64,000 bases of DNA from contig OX155957.1 in assembly GCA_944548615.1 (NCBI GenBank), positions 22,155,535 to 22,219,534 on the forward strand, given 5' to 3'. The stretch is from Micropterix aruncella (lineage: Eukaryota; Arthropoda; Insecta; Lepidoptera; Micropterigidae). The notes beneath the pieces were generated by a model that saw nothing but the letters and a program-made list of their open reading frames with translations, ran no database searches and had not been told where the DNA came from. Positions 36,276 through 47,860 of the stretch are shown here, piece after piece. Within the stretch, counting starts at the first letter, position 1. Every line of letters starts with the position of its first letter. The translations under genes were made by a program, and so were the position numbers.

Positions 36276-36929
36276 ATTACCGTCGGAGTTATTGCTTTTA
36301 TGATGTTCAACCAAACTCGTTTCAACCAAAACACAAATGTGCACCAATATTTTCCAATTTATCATTGATGTGTAATCGTAGAAGCTCCCTCAAACACGCG
36401 TCGGGGAAAACCCCACAAAAAGCGCAGCTTAAAAAGGCTACCCCACGAAACTAAGCCGCATGTAAGCCCCCTCTTGTGGGGGGCTTTGGTTTTGTTTTGT
36501 TTTCATCAAGTGACGTGTTTATGACTTCCACTACACGGCCTAATAAGCAGCCCTCCCCGCTACTTTGCCCCAAGAAAGGGGTGTTTGGATGATAAACAAA
36601 CGGCCGCGTTATGATTTGCTATATCGAAGTGTAAAATATTAGGCTGTTGCCAGTGGAGATAGTTTTATTTAAGGTTAGTATAAGAATAGTTTTCATAGCC
36701 TCCAGCGGTTGTAGAGGTTATAACTAAGATTGTGATCTACCGCAGTTGCCCAATCTATCCTGGACAACGGCCGTTGCAACATCGCCAAACGGACGTGCAA
36801 CTTCACGCGGTAAAATCGTTTTTATCTTACCCATAAAATCAAACCACCGCGGTAGTCTTCGAGATTAATCATCGCCACTATTGAGACCCACACAAGTATT
36901 ATAGGGCCATCTGTCACAACCACCACAGC
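36276..36929. other. Intergenic DNA, nothing recognised
   Basis: No gene or shared repeat. AGCCCCC(6 nt)GGGGGGCT near 36468 can form a small GC hairpin. Confidence 0.4.
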
Positions 36930-37263
36930 ACAAGGAATTTTGTTGAAACTCCATTACTCGATTATATGTATCAACATTTTCCGAGCGGTTTAACACGGAA
37001 ATAACAGTATCCTGTAGTTTCAACATAATTAATGTCATACAATGTATAACTGTACGTATGCTACTACACGCTCTCATGTTAGAAGCGAGATCGCAAGGTC
37101 GCGACGTAATGAATTTTTTTTTTTTCAACATTATGGCACGGTAGCTACCGCCACGCCAACATCGTTACGCGTCATGTTAATTCATGCATACGGACCACAG
37201 TCCGAGATATATACGTAATCCTTGTTGAAACATGCTCAGTTCCATTGTTATATTTTTCTCAGT
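36930..37263. mobile_element. Element M, copy 2
   Basis: Matches 17998-18381 along its length: ATTATATGTATCAA, TTAGAAGCGAGATC, GTCGCGACGTAATGA, CGTTACGCGTCATGTTAATT, and the same right end TTATATTTTTCTCAGT. The left boundary is not clear. Its existence confirms that the insertion in the LINE at 17926 is a repeat family. Confidence 0.65.
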
Positions 37264-37538
37264 TTATTACGGTTGCTTAGATCAGATTACTTTCGAGGTT
37301 AAGATGCAGTCGCTGACTCTCATGTTTAGCAAAGATGCCCTGGAAAGGTAGGGAGATACGTCATCATGAATTTTAAACTGTCTGCAGCCGCCGCCACGTA
37401 TACAGGCATTGTCCCCATAAACACACAGTCGCCATAGTCCATAATATATGATAGAATCGTTTCTATAAGTTGATAACTTCTTGGCTTATTAATTGAATAC
37501 TTATTATTCATTATTATTTTTAGATTATTGAACTGACC

Positions 37539-39090
37539 ATTTGAAGATGTCGATTACAATGGGCGAACACGTCACCTCAAGAAGTTTCAACGAAAATGAT
37601 CTTTCTGTCTCGTGAGGTGAGCTTAGAAGACTTTGGTATGATACAAATCTACCATCCAGCAAAGCCACAAACCCGCCAGAGGCCAACGCCTTTTTTTTTA
37701 TTTTTTTTTTATTTGTTGAGTGGGGCTTTTCTAAGGTCTTTATGAGCCTTGTAACACTGCGACCATGCCTGATCTATTGTGCTCGCCACCTACTATAGTT
37801 CTGCGCTAAGCCTCGTGTCATTTAAGAACCGTAGCAGGCTATTGGCGCCAGATTGTTTTACCTCCTCAGGTTGGAGGTAGTGACCACCCAGGTGGTTGTA
37901 TCTTTTACGCATCAGCGGGCTCACTCGCACATGAGGTGCTGGGGAGTTTCCTCTGCCCCTTGGCAGAACCTGCACATTTTTGTGTCTTTGAGCTTGAGGT
38001 TGAACATATATTTGTTCAGGCCACAATGCCCCGTGAGCGCCCTTACCAGTATGCGTAGATTGTTCCTATTTAGCGATAGGGCCTCACGGGCCGTCTTACG
38101 GTCGTAAGGCTTAATAAGCGCTTTGGAATGATTCAACCCTGGCGTGTTGTTCCGGTGGTTGACGGATTGTTCTAAACATATTTGTTTGAGCATTAGGTTT
38201 GCAAGGCTTTTTGGTACGCCACAGCAAGGTTCAGGGCCGTATAACGTTCCCTTTGCTCCCGTCCTAGCAAGTTCGTCGGCTTTTTCATTTCCCTCGATTC
38301 CTGCATGGCCGGGAACCCATCTTAGTATTACCCTGTTCTTTTCGCCCAGGGAATTCAGTAGTGATATGCAGTTTTGCAATAGCTTTGCATTAATGGTATT
38401 CGAGGCTAGTGCCATAAGAGCTGCTTTGCTATCCGAGTGGATATAGATACGGTGGTTGGCGTAGTCCTTTTGGAGGTTGATATCCGCACATTCAATAATG
38501 GCCAACGCCTTACGGCGAGGCACTAGTAAGGTAAACCAGTTGGGCCACCTCGCCCCCTGGCTACCAGTTTTCGCAAGATATCTCCGTCTGAAATTAACCT
38601 TAAGGATTCCTCCGTCCTCTCGAGTGATTACGGGAGCGAAGTTGCTTGAGCGGCCTTTACCTGTAATATTACAGCGGTAATTCAAAATTAATTTATCGCG
38701 GACCTGTGTGTCCTTTACCCGTATTGCCAATCGGGATCGGGTGGCCCATAGGTCGTTTCGAGATTAGCGTTAAAACATGTCAACATCCACCCCCGCTGCT
38801 TAGAAGACAGTATATTTCCATAGCCTTCGCACTCCTTCATTAATTAGTAAGACTGCACAACCGATAGGCTGATGCTTCACGGTGCGGAAACCGCCCAGTA
38901 GCGCCGGAGGGCAATCCCCTAAAGAAACCAATCCACCAGCCGTGAGGCCTGGTACGCGACAGCCGTTCCCAGGGTAGTCTCTCACACGGCGAGGCTACTG
39001 AATAGGAACTGAAACGTGAGCTGGGCCGACCCAAGAAGACATTAGATCTTATGGCCCACTAAACCATTCGCACTAAACCATTCGCTACCA
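37539..39090 (+). mobile_element. 670-bp retroposon family, copy i, split by a LINE
   Basis: Subfamily B copy beginning GATGTCGATTACAATGGGCG-like sequence and ending near ACTAAACCATTCGC. Weak direct repeats ATTGAACTGACC (37527-37538) and ATTCAATTGACC (39091-39102) flank it. An 809-bp LINE piece with its own target duplication interrupts it at GGCCAACGCC. Without that insertion the copy is about 730 bp. Confidence 0.8.
37691..38499 (-). pseudogene. 5'-truncated LINE with RNase H domain, 10-bp TSD
   Basis: Minus-strand coding sequence from 38499 reads IIECADINLQKDYANHRIYI, HSDSKAAL, then WVPGHAGIEGNEKADELART: the DS and GHxxxxGNExAD signatures of RNase H1, found at the C-terminus of ORF2 in several LINE clades (I, R1, LOA types). 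After a zinc-knuckle-like CRFCQGAEETPQHLMCEC the frame shifts near 37925. The end PEEVKQSGANSLLRFLNDTR is in another frame and stops at 37793. An AATAAA-containing A-rich tail follows (complement of 37691-37712). GGCCAACGCC is duplicated exactly at 37681-37690 and 38500-38509. The longer open frame reaching 38730 is a chance fusion with the host retroposon. Confidence 0.9.
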
Positions 39091-39189
39091 ATTCAATTGA
39101 CCTTTATTTTAATTAGTACAGGAAGATTTACATTCGTGTCTGAAGATTTACATAATGACAAGGTGGCAAATCGAATGTAATATATTTTT

Positions 39190-39560
39190 ATTTTTACATT
39201 ACCGGCCCACCAACCGACCAGAAAGAAAATTATTGCGAACGTGCTAAAAAAATCGAGATAAAGACGAAAATATCCGTTTGTGCCTTTTTGATAAGTATAA
39301 GACCATTTCCATATTGAAGTCTCTCTGTGTGTCTATCTGTCTATCTGTCTGTGTGGGTGTATTTATTTCTCCACGATAGCGACCAAACGCTTAATCCAAT
39401 TGTGCTGAAATTTGGTAAGTTGCCATAATTTGGTCATGGCAAGAGTTGAAAAGAGTGTGTTTGAAATCGCTTTACTAGGGGATACACTAGTCATATATCA
39501 ATCTCGAAATATTGGACCTAGAGATTGAAATCACGAGAAGTCGTAATAAATTAACACAGC
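39190..39560 (+). repeat. Dispersed repeat R, copy 3
   Basis: Starts TACATTACCGGCCCACCAAC and contains GACCATTTCCATATTGAAGT, a TCTATCTGTC tract, TCCACGATAGCGACCAAACG and TCAATCTCGAAATATTGGAC. Non-coding; aligned by eye with 58565-58890 and, in reverse, 34715-35035. Confidence 0.7.
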
Positions 39561-40004
39561 CAAGTTCTGCATCATTTTCACGAACATCCAGAAATGAGCA
39601 GTACAAAGGTCTCGCGCGTGTTCCACGTTTCGAAATCGTCGATACATAGAGTGCTGAAACGTGACAAACAGCATTTTTATTTGATAAGGTAAAATCATGC
39701 GTTGTTGCCACCTCATCGCATGCGAAGGGTAAACTGCTGCCGTTGGATCAGAGAGCAGCGTCAACAGCAACTTAATGTTCTTGATTTAGTGACGTGCACC
39801 GAGGAGAGTATGTCTACGAATGTGAAATAATCAGCATATTTAGGCTAGTGTTGATAATTTCACTCGCAGGGGTACTGGACACCAATATAGAAAAAATCTC
39901 AACCTTAAAGATCGCACATTTTTTCTTGCAAGCTGCCACGCAATTATTGTTATTTTATTTTATTTTTATTTTATTTGGTAAACAAACAGCGTTATTTTGG
40001 TAAC

Positions 40005-40385
40005 AATCACAAAAAAAAAACGGTAGTGTCACAACAAAACTTTCCCGGCAAGCAGACAACCCACCCTGTGAGCGCCAAACCCTTAACCCCCCTGCACCCC
40101 CCCCCCCCCCCGCCCCCCAAGCCCTCCCGCAACCCTACCGACTCCCCCATAACCCCCGCCCCCGATAGTGATTGTATCGTGATAGTGACGCGCGTTCGAA
40201 ATTCAATATTTTATTTAGTTGCAGTCAGACGCAGCGCACAAATTTTGTTAATATCAGTATTAACGGGTTTTTTGGATGAAAACTGCTCATCGACTTTATT
40301 TATGAAACGAATATTCAGATAAGATAAGTCCCTGGCTAGTTTCAGGGAAAGTCTTGGGGTGACACAGCCGTTCTTTTTGTCAAAT
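40005..40385. repeat. Inverted repeat R tails around a C-rich core
   Basis: AACGGTAGTGTCACAACAAA and CTTTCCCGGCA (40019-40050) are the complement of the R tail; the forward tail GGGAAAGTCTTGGGGTGACA lies at 40344-40375. Between them is C-rich sequence with 15 consecutive C (40097-40111), a G-quadruplex candidate on the minus strand. The core resembles 33200-33300. Confidence 0.55.
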
Positions 40386-40949
40386 TCCGCTAAAATCTGG
40401 TAATCGTTTTTGTTTTCGTTCAAATCGGTGAGTATATTAAAATGAGACGCAAACGCCCATTAACGCGAACGCTGTTGCTTAAATTCGGTGATCACAGCAT
40501 TAATGCACACTCGTATTATCAACTAAGTATTGTTTTGCTTATTTCGGGTATAGAGTGCTCTCCACCGCTAATTCCCCGGTTCGCCCTCGCTGATTACGTC
40601 GGTCGGGTGCCCTCTTTACTTAAAAGACGTTAACAAACAGCTCGGAGGGGGCGTGCGTCCCGGGCGCCCCAGCCCCCCTCCGACCCCCCATCTCGTGCCC
40701 CTCTTCGGTATCTAGTGTGGCTTTTACTGTTCGAGCCGACACTCGCTCCCCCTTGCAATAACACGGGACCTTTTAAAAACTTGAGTAATTCTTTAAGCGC
40801 CGGGGGGAATAACACCCTTCCATTAAGGACAAATAACACCCCTCGGATATCGACTCGCCAAATTTCTAATTAGATTCAATAACAAGGCAAGCGGACGGCA
40901 TTCTACATTGAAATGACGATTCTAGAAAGTAAGGTTCAATAGGAACGAA

Positions 40950-41240
40950 ATGAAACCTTATCCTTTATTATCTTCACCTACGTATGTGATAATTCAGCAA
41001 AGTCAGATAAACTGCAAAACTCGGAGTTCACGGAAACAAAATTTCCTAATTCCTCGAGTGCAAACAACATTTGCACAACGACAAGCTTTTTTCATTGTTT
41101 CCAAATTATATAATGACATAGAGGAAAAATTTAAACACCTACAGAACAATCAAGAGTTTAAAGGCAATATTAATAAATGGTTATTTGAATTAGGGAGGTC
41201 TAAATATGAAAACTTAGTTTGTAAAGCGTATGTATAACGG
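40950..41240 (+). pseudogene. LINE reverse-transcriptase C-terminal fragment
   Basis: The frame reads TRSSRKQNFLIPRVQTTFAQ, then RQAFFIVSKLYNDI and INKWLFELGRSKYENL, stop at 41237. The pattern R-x-x-N/D-F-x-[VI]-P-R-x-x-T ... F-x-x-x-K-L-Y-N, followed by a short amphipathic end, is the common C-terminus of jockey/CR1-like ORF2 proteins. No catalytic domain remains. The AT-rich sequence to about 41640 probably holds its 3' region. Confidence 0.6.
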
Positions 41241-42284
41241 TTAATTTAAAAATAATGTTGTATATTTATGTAAATTATTATGCATATATTAATAGTATAT
41301 CATATCATATTTTTATTTATATTATTTCATATTTTATAGCAGTGCTTTTATAATTGTATTTATATATTTTATTAAATTATAAATATGTTTTATTATTTAT
41401 TGAAATACAGCAATTATTATTTATTCAAATCGTATTTATGTATATGTATATTTGCCATATTGTAATACCTACATTTTATTATTCTTACAAATTTAGTATT
41501 TCGATTTGTATTATAGTGTTATTTATTTATTATTATATATTATTCAATCTTTTTTAAGTACATTCATTGATTATAAATATAAAAAGTAGTTTACGTTAAT
41601 TAGGCTAATTTTTACATAAGTTGTATTACTTATTTTATTTATTTATTCTGACCCGCCTAGATACGGGACAGTTTAGTCCTAGTTAGGTGGACACTAAGCA
41701 TCAGCTGCATTTCGGTGTTCAATTTTTCCGAGTTACTTATAACATTGATAACAATGGGGCTAAATGTACAAAAAATAAATGTAGTATTAAACCTTAAATT
41801 AACCTATGGCGAGGTAAGTGGACATAGAATCGATCCTTTTGGCATTCTTTTAATCTCTATGGTCTCTACGTACCTATACTCTAATATGTGCAAATATAGA
41901 TTTTTTAGGGGGAGCGTTTAAAGAAAATATGTGCACAAATCGTACATATTTTAGTTACTCGATTTGGTAAGGTTAGTTATATCAAAGTTATGACCATACG
42001 ATAATTTAATTATTTATGTTATTATTTCGGAGAACATACAGCGCATACAATAAACTAGAGTGTTATACATACTTTTACAGAAAAAAAAAACGGCCGATAA
42101 TCGTTTCCTGCGATGGTTATAGTTTTAAAAACATATTAGCATATTTAAAATAAAAAACGAAAAATGCAAATTAAAATTTAGTATTTTATATAGAATTAAA
42201 TTAAAATTTAGTATACATAGAAAGTCGCTGAGAAATGCAAAGAATTGGAAGTGATTAGGAAGAATGGATATGCAATTGCATGTC
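41241..42284. other. Very AT-rich DNA
   Basis: Probably LINE 3' region and intergenic DNA; (TTTA)n near 41634-41650. Short frames (41354-41557, 41715-41921) have low complexity and no recognisable domains. Confidence 0.4.
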
Positions 42285-42450
42285 GATTCGAATGCTATAA
42301 CAAGACACTCACTTACCTACATTATACACGCACACATAAATATAGCACTTCATATTAAGGTTGGTTGTAAGAAATGATGATATTAAAGGTCGTGTGATAA
42401 TAAACGGGCATATTTAGAATATACAAACATATTTAGAAAGAGTGGACTAA
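42285..42450 (+). mobile_element. SINE 3' tail, copy 4 (head missing)
   Basis: AATGCTATAACAAGACACTC, CACGCACACATAAATATAGC and AGGTTGGTTGTAAGAAATG match the tail of the SINE at 44570-44848. No tRNA-like head. Confidence 0.7.
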
Positions 42451-42836
42451 TAAACAAACAATATTTATTTTGAGGAAGCTTCCTAAGCGAAGACGTTCAA
42501 AAACGCGGAGACTTTGGATCAGGGAACAGACAGATAGCCAGACAAAAATACATTGTTTTCGATATTTATTACAATAAGTAGAGAAAGTATATCAGAACAA
42601 TACTTTATTTCATTCTGTGTGAAAGATTAGGCAGTATTTGCTTCAGTGTCAGATAATAATGGCGATAATAACGCCAGTCTGGGAGGTGAGATGAGGTTGT
42701 GTGAGTCTCCTTATCCGCTTCAGAACAAATTGAATCTGCACTCGAGTGTCCGTAGGATGTGTTGGAGTGGAGCTGCCAGTGATTCTCAAATCGAAATGCC
42801 GAAATAAAAAATATACATGTATTTGTAATATTGTAC

Positions 42837-43148
42837 TTAAAGTCTGATTTACATTGAGCCAGTTACTGGCTTCAAATTCTAGTAAGAAGTCAGTGCTGAC
42901 CCAGTACTGCCATCGTGTATATTCATTTGAAGTTAGTACAGCGCTATCGAGTTAGTGCTGACTTTAATAATCCCGCTATATATTTTGAAGCGATTCGCTC
43001 CCTCCACCACGTGAGCCAGCGGTACTGACCTTGTCTAAACGCTGAGGACAGTAATTGGTCAGTCACTGGCACTGCGTTGTAGGGTGACGTAGCCTCGTGT
43101 GGGAATTTTTAACTAGCGGAAATGACTCATTTTACACACTGACTTTAA
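42837..43148. mobile_element. Candidate MITE with TTAA target duplication
   Basis: TTAA flanks both ends (42837-42840, 43145-43148). The termini AGTCTGATTTACATTGAG and, on the other strand, AGTCAGTGTGTAAAATGAG are imperfect inverted repeats. TTAA duplication is the mark of piggyBac-type elements. About 304 bp, non-coding. Seen once in the window, so the ends are less certain. Confidence 0.45.
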
Positions 43149-43194
43149 TAACGTGCGTACAACCTACAGAAATAATTACGACTGACTTGCTTCC

Positions 43195-43265
43195 AGACGA
43201 GGCATGTCTAGAAAGAAAGGGCATTAGGGCTCTCAGAGGGACTTTTTGTGTATCAGATACGTACC
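43195..43265. repeat. Mariner-like terminus, diverged copy
   Basis: GAGGCATGTCTAGAAAGAAA, GGGCTCTCAG and GGGACTTTTTGTG recur near 44380-44440 as GATGCATGTCCAGAAAGTAA, GAGCTCTCACGGG and GCGACTTTTTGTTTG. AGAAAGTAAGG-type ends occur in insect mariner-like elements; no transposase is present here. Confidence 0.3.
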
Positions 43266-44372
43266 TAAATTACATATCTGTTATACATTAGTGTGAAGTC
43301 GAAGGCCGAAAGTTGAGGTCAGAGTTCGTTGGCTCACATTTATAATGTCAAACAACCGCGATAGGTTATCAAACAACCCTGCCAAGACCATCTATGACCA
43401 GACTGGGCGAAATATCGAATCATATAATATAAAGAAGGATGGGCGAACATGTATGGAATGCATCTCCACCAACAATACCAATTAGATATATGTCGTTGGA
43501 AAGCTTTTTTCATTATTGTCGTTTGTTACTATGGCGGTCAGCCTCAAATCACTGTGGGAAAAGTTACAGCAAAAAAAAACCTGTGTCATTATATGAAAAA
43601 TCGGCGCTTATCACTGGCCGGGTATGCGAAGCCACGCCACGCCGCCATGTTTCGCGTCGTCATACCTTTTTTGCGGAAACGTACCGCCAAAGCACAGACA
43701 GTAACAATTGTGATGCAATATGGTTGAATTATCAGCATTAATATATGAATATTAGTTTGTTATTCTGACACAACAACAACGATGTTTTACTGTAGTAAAC
43801 GATTTTATAGATACAATCTCATAGGTTTTTGTTTTAGATGTAACGTTTTATACACAATGGTTTGAGACTGACTGGCATGAAAACAAATGACATTCAGGAA
43901 AAGAGCTATCCAACGATTTATATCTGGTCGTTATTGGTATAGGGGACGCGTATCATACATTTTGCCCATTCTCATTTTCTGAATATAGTGACTAGACATG
44001 CTAAAGTATTGATTGTGATATACGAAGTGCTGAATTTGGATAATATTGTAAAGTGAAATCAAGTTGAAAGTAATGTTAAATGTACCTCTAATGTTAAAGT
44101 ACCTAGTTTTAAGTTTCTACAATATGTAAAGATTTTTTTGAAATAAATGAAATGACTCGGAACACATATCGACCTTATGCCGGGAAATGGAGTGGCGACT
44201 ACATTCAAATATGTCTCCTTATTTTTATAATCTTCTCTCCACTTTCGTCCCTTGGCCTTCCATTCCGCTCTCTAGAAAATCTAATACTGGATGTAAGCAA
44301 TCAATAATTTCATGTCCAGGACTGGAAATAACTTCTTTCCGGTTAAATGAATTTCTGTGACCCTAAAACACA
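43266..44372. other. Intergenic DNA, nothing recognised
   Basis: Frames at 43439-43741 have no family resemblance. No shared repeat found. Confidence 0.35.
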
Positions 44373-44500
44373 AATACGATGCATGTCCAGAAAGTAAGGG
44401 TAATCGAGCTCTCACGGGCAGAGCGACTTTTTGTTTGCTATGTTAGTAACACTTTCGTATAGTTAGCTCCTCCCGTATCCAACGAGACCACTCAGGGGTC
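44373..44500. repeat. Mariner-like terminus, better preserved copy
   Basis: CATGTCCAGAAAGTAAGGGT followed by AATCGAGCTCTCACGGGC; partner of 43195-43265. Only the end is visible, without coding sequence. Confidence 0.3.
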
Positions 44501-44569
44501 AGTACGTTTAGGACTGTCGCCGTGGTCTTGCGTAATCAATGTCGCCGTTTCCTTCCGCTAGGTGTGAAA

Positions 44570-44848
44570 TGGCCCGGTGGCATAGTGGTTAGGTCGCTTG
44601 ATCTTACATTGTAAGGTCCCGGGTTCGATTCCCGGCTGGGTCACCATTTTACGTTGGGATCAAATTAACGGAATTGCATTTTCAATTCTGTCGATCGAAT
44701 GCAATAACGAGACACACACTTACATACGTGTTACACGCACACATACATATAACACGTCATAGTACCTAGGTTTGGTTGTAAGAGATTATCATATGACAAT
44801 AAAAACGCCCATTGTGACATTTTTACAATAAAGAGTATAAAACAAACA
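44570..44848 (+). mobile_element. tRNA-derived SINE, copy 5, full length
   Basis: Best copy. The head GGCCCGGTGGCATAGTGG carries an A box, and the B box GGTTCGATTCC is at 44622-44632. The body has ACACACTTACATACGTGTTA, and the tail reads GGTTTGGTTGTAAGAGATTA, TCATATGACAATAAAAACGC and ACAATAAAGAGTATAA. Both polymerase III boxes are well conserved. A tail shared with the LINE at 52235-52335 suggests that this LINE moved it. A tRNA gene is excluded because no acceptor stem can be drawn. Confidence 0.88.
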
Positions 44849-46461
44849 AATTTGAAGCGTCTCGTCTCATCTCTCATCTCTCGTCTCTCATCTCATACGC
44901 TATCTCGTTGTGAAGGGAAAATCGCCGACCGAAAATTTTAACGAGATTAAAACGGTCTATGGTGAGCACCTCATCACCCTCAGCGAAAAATTCAAAACCA
45001 CAATTTCAGCCAAAAAATCATGGCATCCGTGTTTTAGAAATACAAATGCATCATTTTGATCGATTTCTAACCTCAGAGTCTAACCATAAATACTACACAG
45101 TATTGTGAGACCCTAAAAACAGTTTTAATTTATAATAATTTGGCGCTTTAATCTTCAAATTTTCTTATAGATGGCATTCTAACCTCTTCGTATTATTGCT
45201 GTGATGTAATCGGCCTATATAAAAATGAGACAGATGTCACTAATAAATAAATGTTATTATTGTTAGCATTGGTTAAATATTGGGTTTTTAAAATCAATCA
45301 ATTCTTTAAAAAAAATATCTGTTCATTATACAGGCCAACAGCTGTTTTGGTACCGGGGTATTTGTAGCTTATTTCACATGAATTTTATGCCCTAAATTCA
45401 AATATGGCATTAGTCTTTGCGCAGGAGCGAAGAGACCTAAGATATAAAATATATTTTCTTGAAATGTACGTTACACTATTTTGACTTAAATACATGGACC
45501 AATCAAAAAACTAAACCGTGATTTTTATTATATTATACAAATATTAATCAGGACGATTTAAACAACTTTTTTTAATTAAACTCATTTTATTTCAGTTCAA
45601 TAACCCAGGACGTATTAGGTTAATTTATAACAACTTTTTCCTAAATACAAATAACCCGCCTTACAAGCTTTGATGTCCGTCCGCAGACAGAGAGTTCACC
45701 TGCGAGGAAGAAATCCTCTCCCTAGGAGGATGGGTGATCTATAGAGATGATAGAGAAAAACTGATTTCATATTTGGATTCAGCGCGCCAAATATAGCTAA
45801 AATCAGTTCTAAAATGCAAGGCACCAAAAAAGGCACTGTGCTTTTTTGTAGGAATTTTATTATAGAAGGACAAATAAACAGCTATTAATTTCGCCGTCAG
45901 TGCCACCTGCATCTCGCCGTTTAATAAGTGTTGCCAAAACGTACTATGGAGATATCACCAAGGTACAATGATATCACCAAGGCCTTCGTTAAACAGGGGA
46001 TAATAGTACTTATTGTAAACAGAAAGAAGAAGAGGAAAAAGAGGAATGAAGAGTTTGAGAGACTTTGGTGAGAAGAAAAGCGTCAGGGAGGGGCGAGTGT
46101 GAAGGGTGAAGGGCGAGTGAGCAAAGACGCCGATAACGAATCAATGGTCATTCGATAGTAATGTACGTACATTATGTTTGTACTGCTGACAGATTGATTC
46201 TAATTCCTTCCTATCCACCCTGACAAGCTTCCTCCCCAGAAGCCCCTTAAATCCCCTTCAATGGCCCCAAGTGCCCCCCGCTGATCAACCGGGAGAAAAT
46301 GAGATATTCCTTGCAGTTAGCAACACTGATTCGTTTTCTTCGTGTATTCTTTGAAAAATATGGGTTGTATAAGTGAGTGCCTTAACTTTAGGAAAGGGCT
46401 AGAATGAACATATACACGCATATACACACACTCTGACTAAAATGCACTATATAATACAAAA
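44849..46461. other. Intergenic DNA, no gene seen
   Basis: A short (TCTCATC/TCTCGTC)n run lies at about 44853-44890. No coding sequence or shared repeats were recognised. Confidence 0.4.
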
Positions 46462-46990
46462 TTTTAACAAAAAAATTACCAACTTCATTTTTTAATAAGT
46501 GCAGCAGCCATGTCATGGTGAAACTTAGAAAGGGCTATCACAATTGAATGCGTACACAAAATTTAGTGTCAGTGCTGTTGACCGTTGAGGAGTTCCCTCG
46601 TTGGAAGCCAACCCTGAGTGCCGCAGTCCTGTTTTTGTGAAACTAAGAACTGGCTGGTGGAATTGAATGCATATACAACATTTCGTGTCTGTATTACTGA
46701 CCGTTGAGGAGTACCCTCGTCGGGAACCAACCCTGGGTGCAGCATCCATGTCATGGTGAAACTTAGAAATGGCTACCATAACTGAATGCGTATAACGAAT
46801 TTCGCCTCTGTGTTGTAGACCGTTGAGGAGTCCCCTCATCAAGAGCCAACCCTGGGTGCAGAATCAGGTCATGCTTAGCTTAAAAAATGCATTGTCATCG
46901 GAACTGAACCAACATGTAAATTTTTAACTTCATATGATAATATTTGAGGAGTTTCCCAATTCCTCATGGATTTCATCATCAGAACAGGAT
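46462..46990 (-). mobile_element. Minisatellite-bearing MITE K7 (119-bp units)
   Basis: Three units, with ACCCTGRGTG beginning at 46611, 46730 and 46849, exactly 119 bp apart. The ends match K6 at 5030-5640, in opposite orientation (ACAAAATTTTAACAAAAAAA on the left, CATATGATAATATTTGAGGA on the right). Next to it is the palindromic element at 47021. Non-coding; the 105-codon minus frame is the repeat read through. Confidence 0.75.
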
Positions 46991-47020
46991 TTCAATAGAA
47001 ATGGGACTACCAATCTGGAA

Positions 47021-47376
47021 GTATATCCTTCCAAAAAAAAAATACGTGTGGCACTCGGGGACTGCCGCGGTAAAGCTATTGCATAGCATTTTTAACAACT
47101 TATGCAATTATAATTATTTATTTATTTTATTTTTTCTGATATCAGATAACTGCGCTCTATCGGAAAACGTTGAAATTATTCCGAATCATTTGCGGCTGCG
47201 GTAGCAAATGATTCAGAATAATTTAAACGTCTTCCGATAGAGCGCAGTTATCTGATATCAGAAAAAATAAAATAAATAAATAATTATAATTGCATAAGTT
47301 GTTAAAAATGCTATGCAATAGCTTTACCGCGGCAGTCCCCGAGTGCCACACGTATTTTTTTTTTGGAAGGATATAC
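47021..47376. mobile_element. Giant palindrome: 173-bp arms, 10-bp loop
   Basis: The left arm 47021-47193 starts GTATATCCTTCCAAAAAAAA and the right arm 47204-47376 is its near-perfect reverse complement (a handful of mismatches near the centre), with GGCTGCGGTA between. The arms contain GTGGCACTCGGGGACTGCCG and GCTATTGCATAGC. A transcript would fold into one long hairpin. It looks like a fold-back or self-palindromic MITE. A related half motif (GCTATGCAATAGCTT) occurs near 47731. Confidence 0.9.
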
Positions 47377-47699
47377 TTTTATTCGATAAAGCAAAAAAAA
47401 CGGATTATTCGAAAAAATCGTAGATAAAACGATAGATAATTAAATTATCTTTAAAATGGTGCAGGTTTCATAATAATACACCAGATAGTATTTGCGTAGT
47501 AGTCGTTTTTGTGATCGGTTAGACCTAATTTCACAAATTAATTACACTATGCAATATAAACAAAATCTAAAATATTCAAAACTAAGAATATTAGGAAAAT
47601 GTTCTTGTTTAACATATATTTTTTTCAAATCGTAAGCAGTACTCGTTTAGACGTAATTATCAGTTTAAAATCATTAATTTTCGTTAAGAAATTTCTTCA

Positions 47700-47860
47700 T
47701 TCGGTCGCCGCGCTGGCCGCCCGCGATAAAAGCTATGCAATAGCTTAAAAATCTAAATCGGTTTATAAATGACGGAGTTCTGAGGTAACAAACATAAAAA
47801 TAAAAATTCAACCGAATTGATAATCTCCTCCTTTTTTTGAAGTCGGTTATAAAGAACTAA
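47700..47860 (+). repeat. Lepidopteran-type dispersed repeat end
   Basis: GCGATAAAAGCTATGCAATA is followed about 60 bp later by CAACCGAATTGATAATCTCC and TCCTTTTTTTGAAGTCGGTT. I recall the last two blocks as a very common repeat in moths and butterflies. The first block echoes the arms of the 47021 palindrome, so the palindrome may derive from this family. Confidence 0.45.

Noticed and set aside
36466..36490. Rho-independent terminator (GC hairpin near 36468)
   Set aside because: The setting is eukaryotic and no operon or gene precedes it.
38500..38730. N-terminal part of the 269-codon minus-strand frame
   Set aside because: It belongs to retroposon i; the LINE coding sequence starts at 38499, inside the target duplication border. 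The fusion is accidental.
43439..43741. Two overlapping 92-100 codon plus-strand frames
   Set aside because: No domain, no repeat counterpart and no regulatory context; length is compatible with chance.
44570..44642. Possible tRNA gene
   Set aside because: A and B boxes are present, but no acceptor stem or cloverleaf can be drawn, and the same head recurs in other SINE copies.
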